Source: Shimwellia pseudoproteus
GTDB taxonomy: Bacteria; Pseudomonadota; Gammaproteobacteria; Enterobacterales; Enterobacteriaceae
Length of the DNA stretch: 58,862 nucleotides
Direction: 5' to 3'
NCBI RefSeq assembly: GCF_016415625.1
Contig: NZ_WBXP01000023.1
Span: 1-58,862 of the forward strand
Every line of letters begins with the position of its first letter. The stretch's first letter is position 1. A model generated the notes under the pieces. It saw only the letters and a program-made list of their open reading frames with translations, searched no databases and was not told where the DNA came from. The position numbers and the translations under genes were made by a program. Shown one piece after another: positions 58,769 through 58,862 of this stretch.

Positions 58769-58862
58769 GGAAGGTGCGAACAAGTTCCTGATATGAGATC
58801 ATCATATTCATCCGGAGCGCATCCCAGAGGGACATCATGAGCCATCAACTCACCTTCGCCGA
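58769..58862 (+). mobile_element. Left end of an IS5-family element (ISKpn26-like)
   Basis: The element starts with the IS5-type terminal repeat GGAAGGTGCGAACAAG at 58769. It continues with the leader typical of ISKpn26/IS5 and a transposase start at 58837. The window ends inside it, so its right end and the 4-bp target duplication cannot be checked. Insertion lies in a YTAR-type site (TTAG) within the effector-like gene. Confidence 0.88.
58837..58862 (+). CDS. IS5-family transposase, N-terminal fragment
   Basis: Begins MSHQLTFA and runs off the window end. This is the known start of InsH-type IS5 transposases (DDE class). Distance from the terminal repeat is 68 bp. Confidence 0.88.

Overview
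The window is a chromosomal segment of a member of the Enterobacteriaceae close to Escherichia, Salmonella and Citrobacter. Nearly every core gene can be matched by protein sequence to an E. coli K-12 gene, including very short markers (pheM leader peptide, AzuC, RprA sRNA, CedA). Gene blocks that lie apart in E. coli (near min 28, 37-39 and 42-43) are joined here, so it is not E. coli itself. The genus cannot be fixed from the sequence alone. Both window edges lie inside insertion sequences: an IS903-type end at 1-99 and an IS5/ISKpn26-type end at 58769-58862. This is what a contig broken at repeats looks like.

Layout. 100-9893: yciO-rnm, divergent from the complete trp operon (trpL-E-GD-CF-B-A) with its TrpR operator and attenuator, then ydiK. 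10128-15070: RprA sRNA, then the divergent pair ppsA/ppsR, then aroH with a TrpR operator that overlaps the ppsR stop codon. 15114-23002: selO, nlpC, btuD, btuE and btuC, with the vitamin B12 operon split by a three-gene sugar-acid-type cassette (2-hydroxyacid dehydrogenase, GudP-like transporter, LysR regulator). 23158-30391: the translation cluster ihfA-pheT-pheS-pheM-rplT-rpmI-infC-thrS, with the Phe attenuator, the AUU start of infC and the thrS tRNA-mimic operator.

30873-38828: stress and housekeeping genes ydiY, ydiZ, yniA, yniB, hxpB, SOS-controlled ydjM, tcyP, cedA, osmE, nadE. pfkB, katE and the chb operon, which E. coli has in this stretch, are absent. 38958-48659: norR without norVW, uspC, otsBA (trehalose), araFGH (arabinose ABC uptake), and an ftnB whose ferroxidase ligands are all replaced. 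48783-54518: yecJ, AzuCR, tyrP with TyrR boxes, and accessory genes between them (D-amino-acid aminotransferase, DHA2 drug/H+ antiporter, GNAT acetyltransferase, RpiB/LacAB-like isomerase). 54591-58862: a YecA without its SEC-C tail, a solute-binding-protein fold without signal peptide, a metallophosphoesterase, an unlisted 55-residue membrane protein, and the 3' part of a large gene (probably a Tle1-type T6SS phospholipase effector) cut by the IS5-type element.

The window contains many RNA- and repressor-based amino-acid controls: trp attenuation and TrpR, aroH/TrpR, phe attenuation, thrS autocontrol and tyrP/TyrR. No CRISPR array, tRNA, rRNA, prophage or obviously new multi-gene system was seen. 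The most unusual items are a trp leader peptide with a single Trp codon, the split btu operon, the ligand-less FtnB, orphan norR, a terminator inside the ydiY leader, and the IS-broken effector gene.
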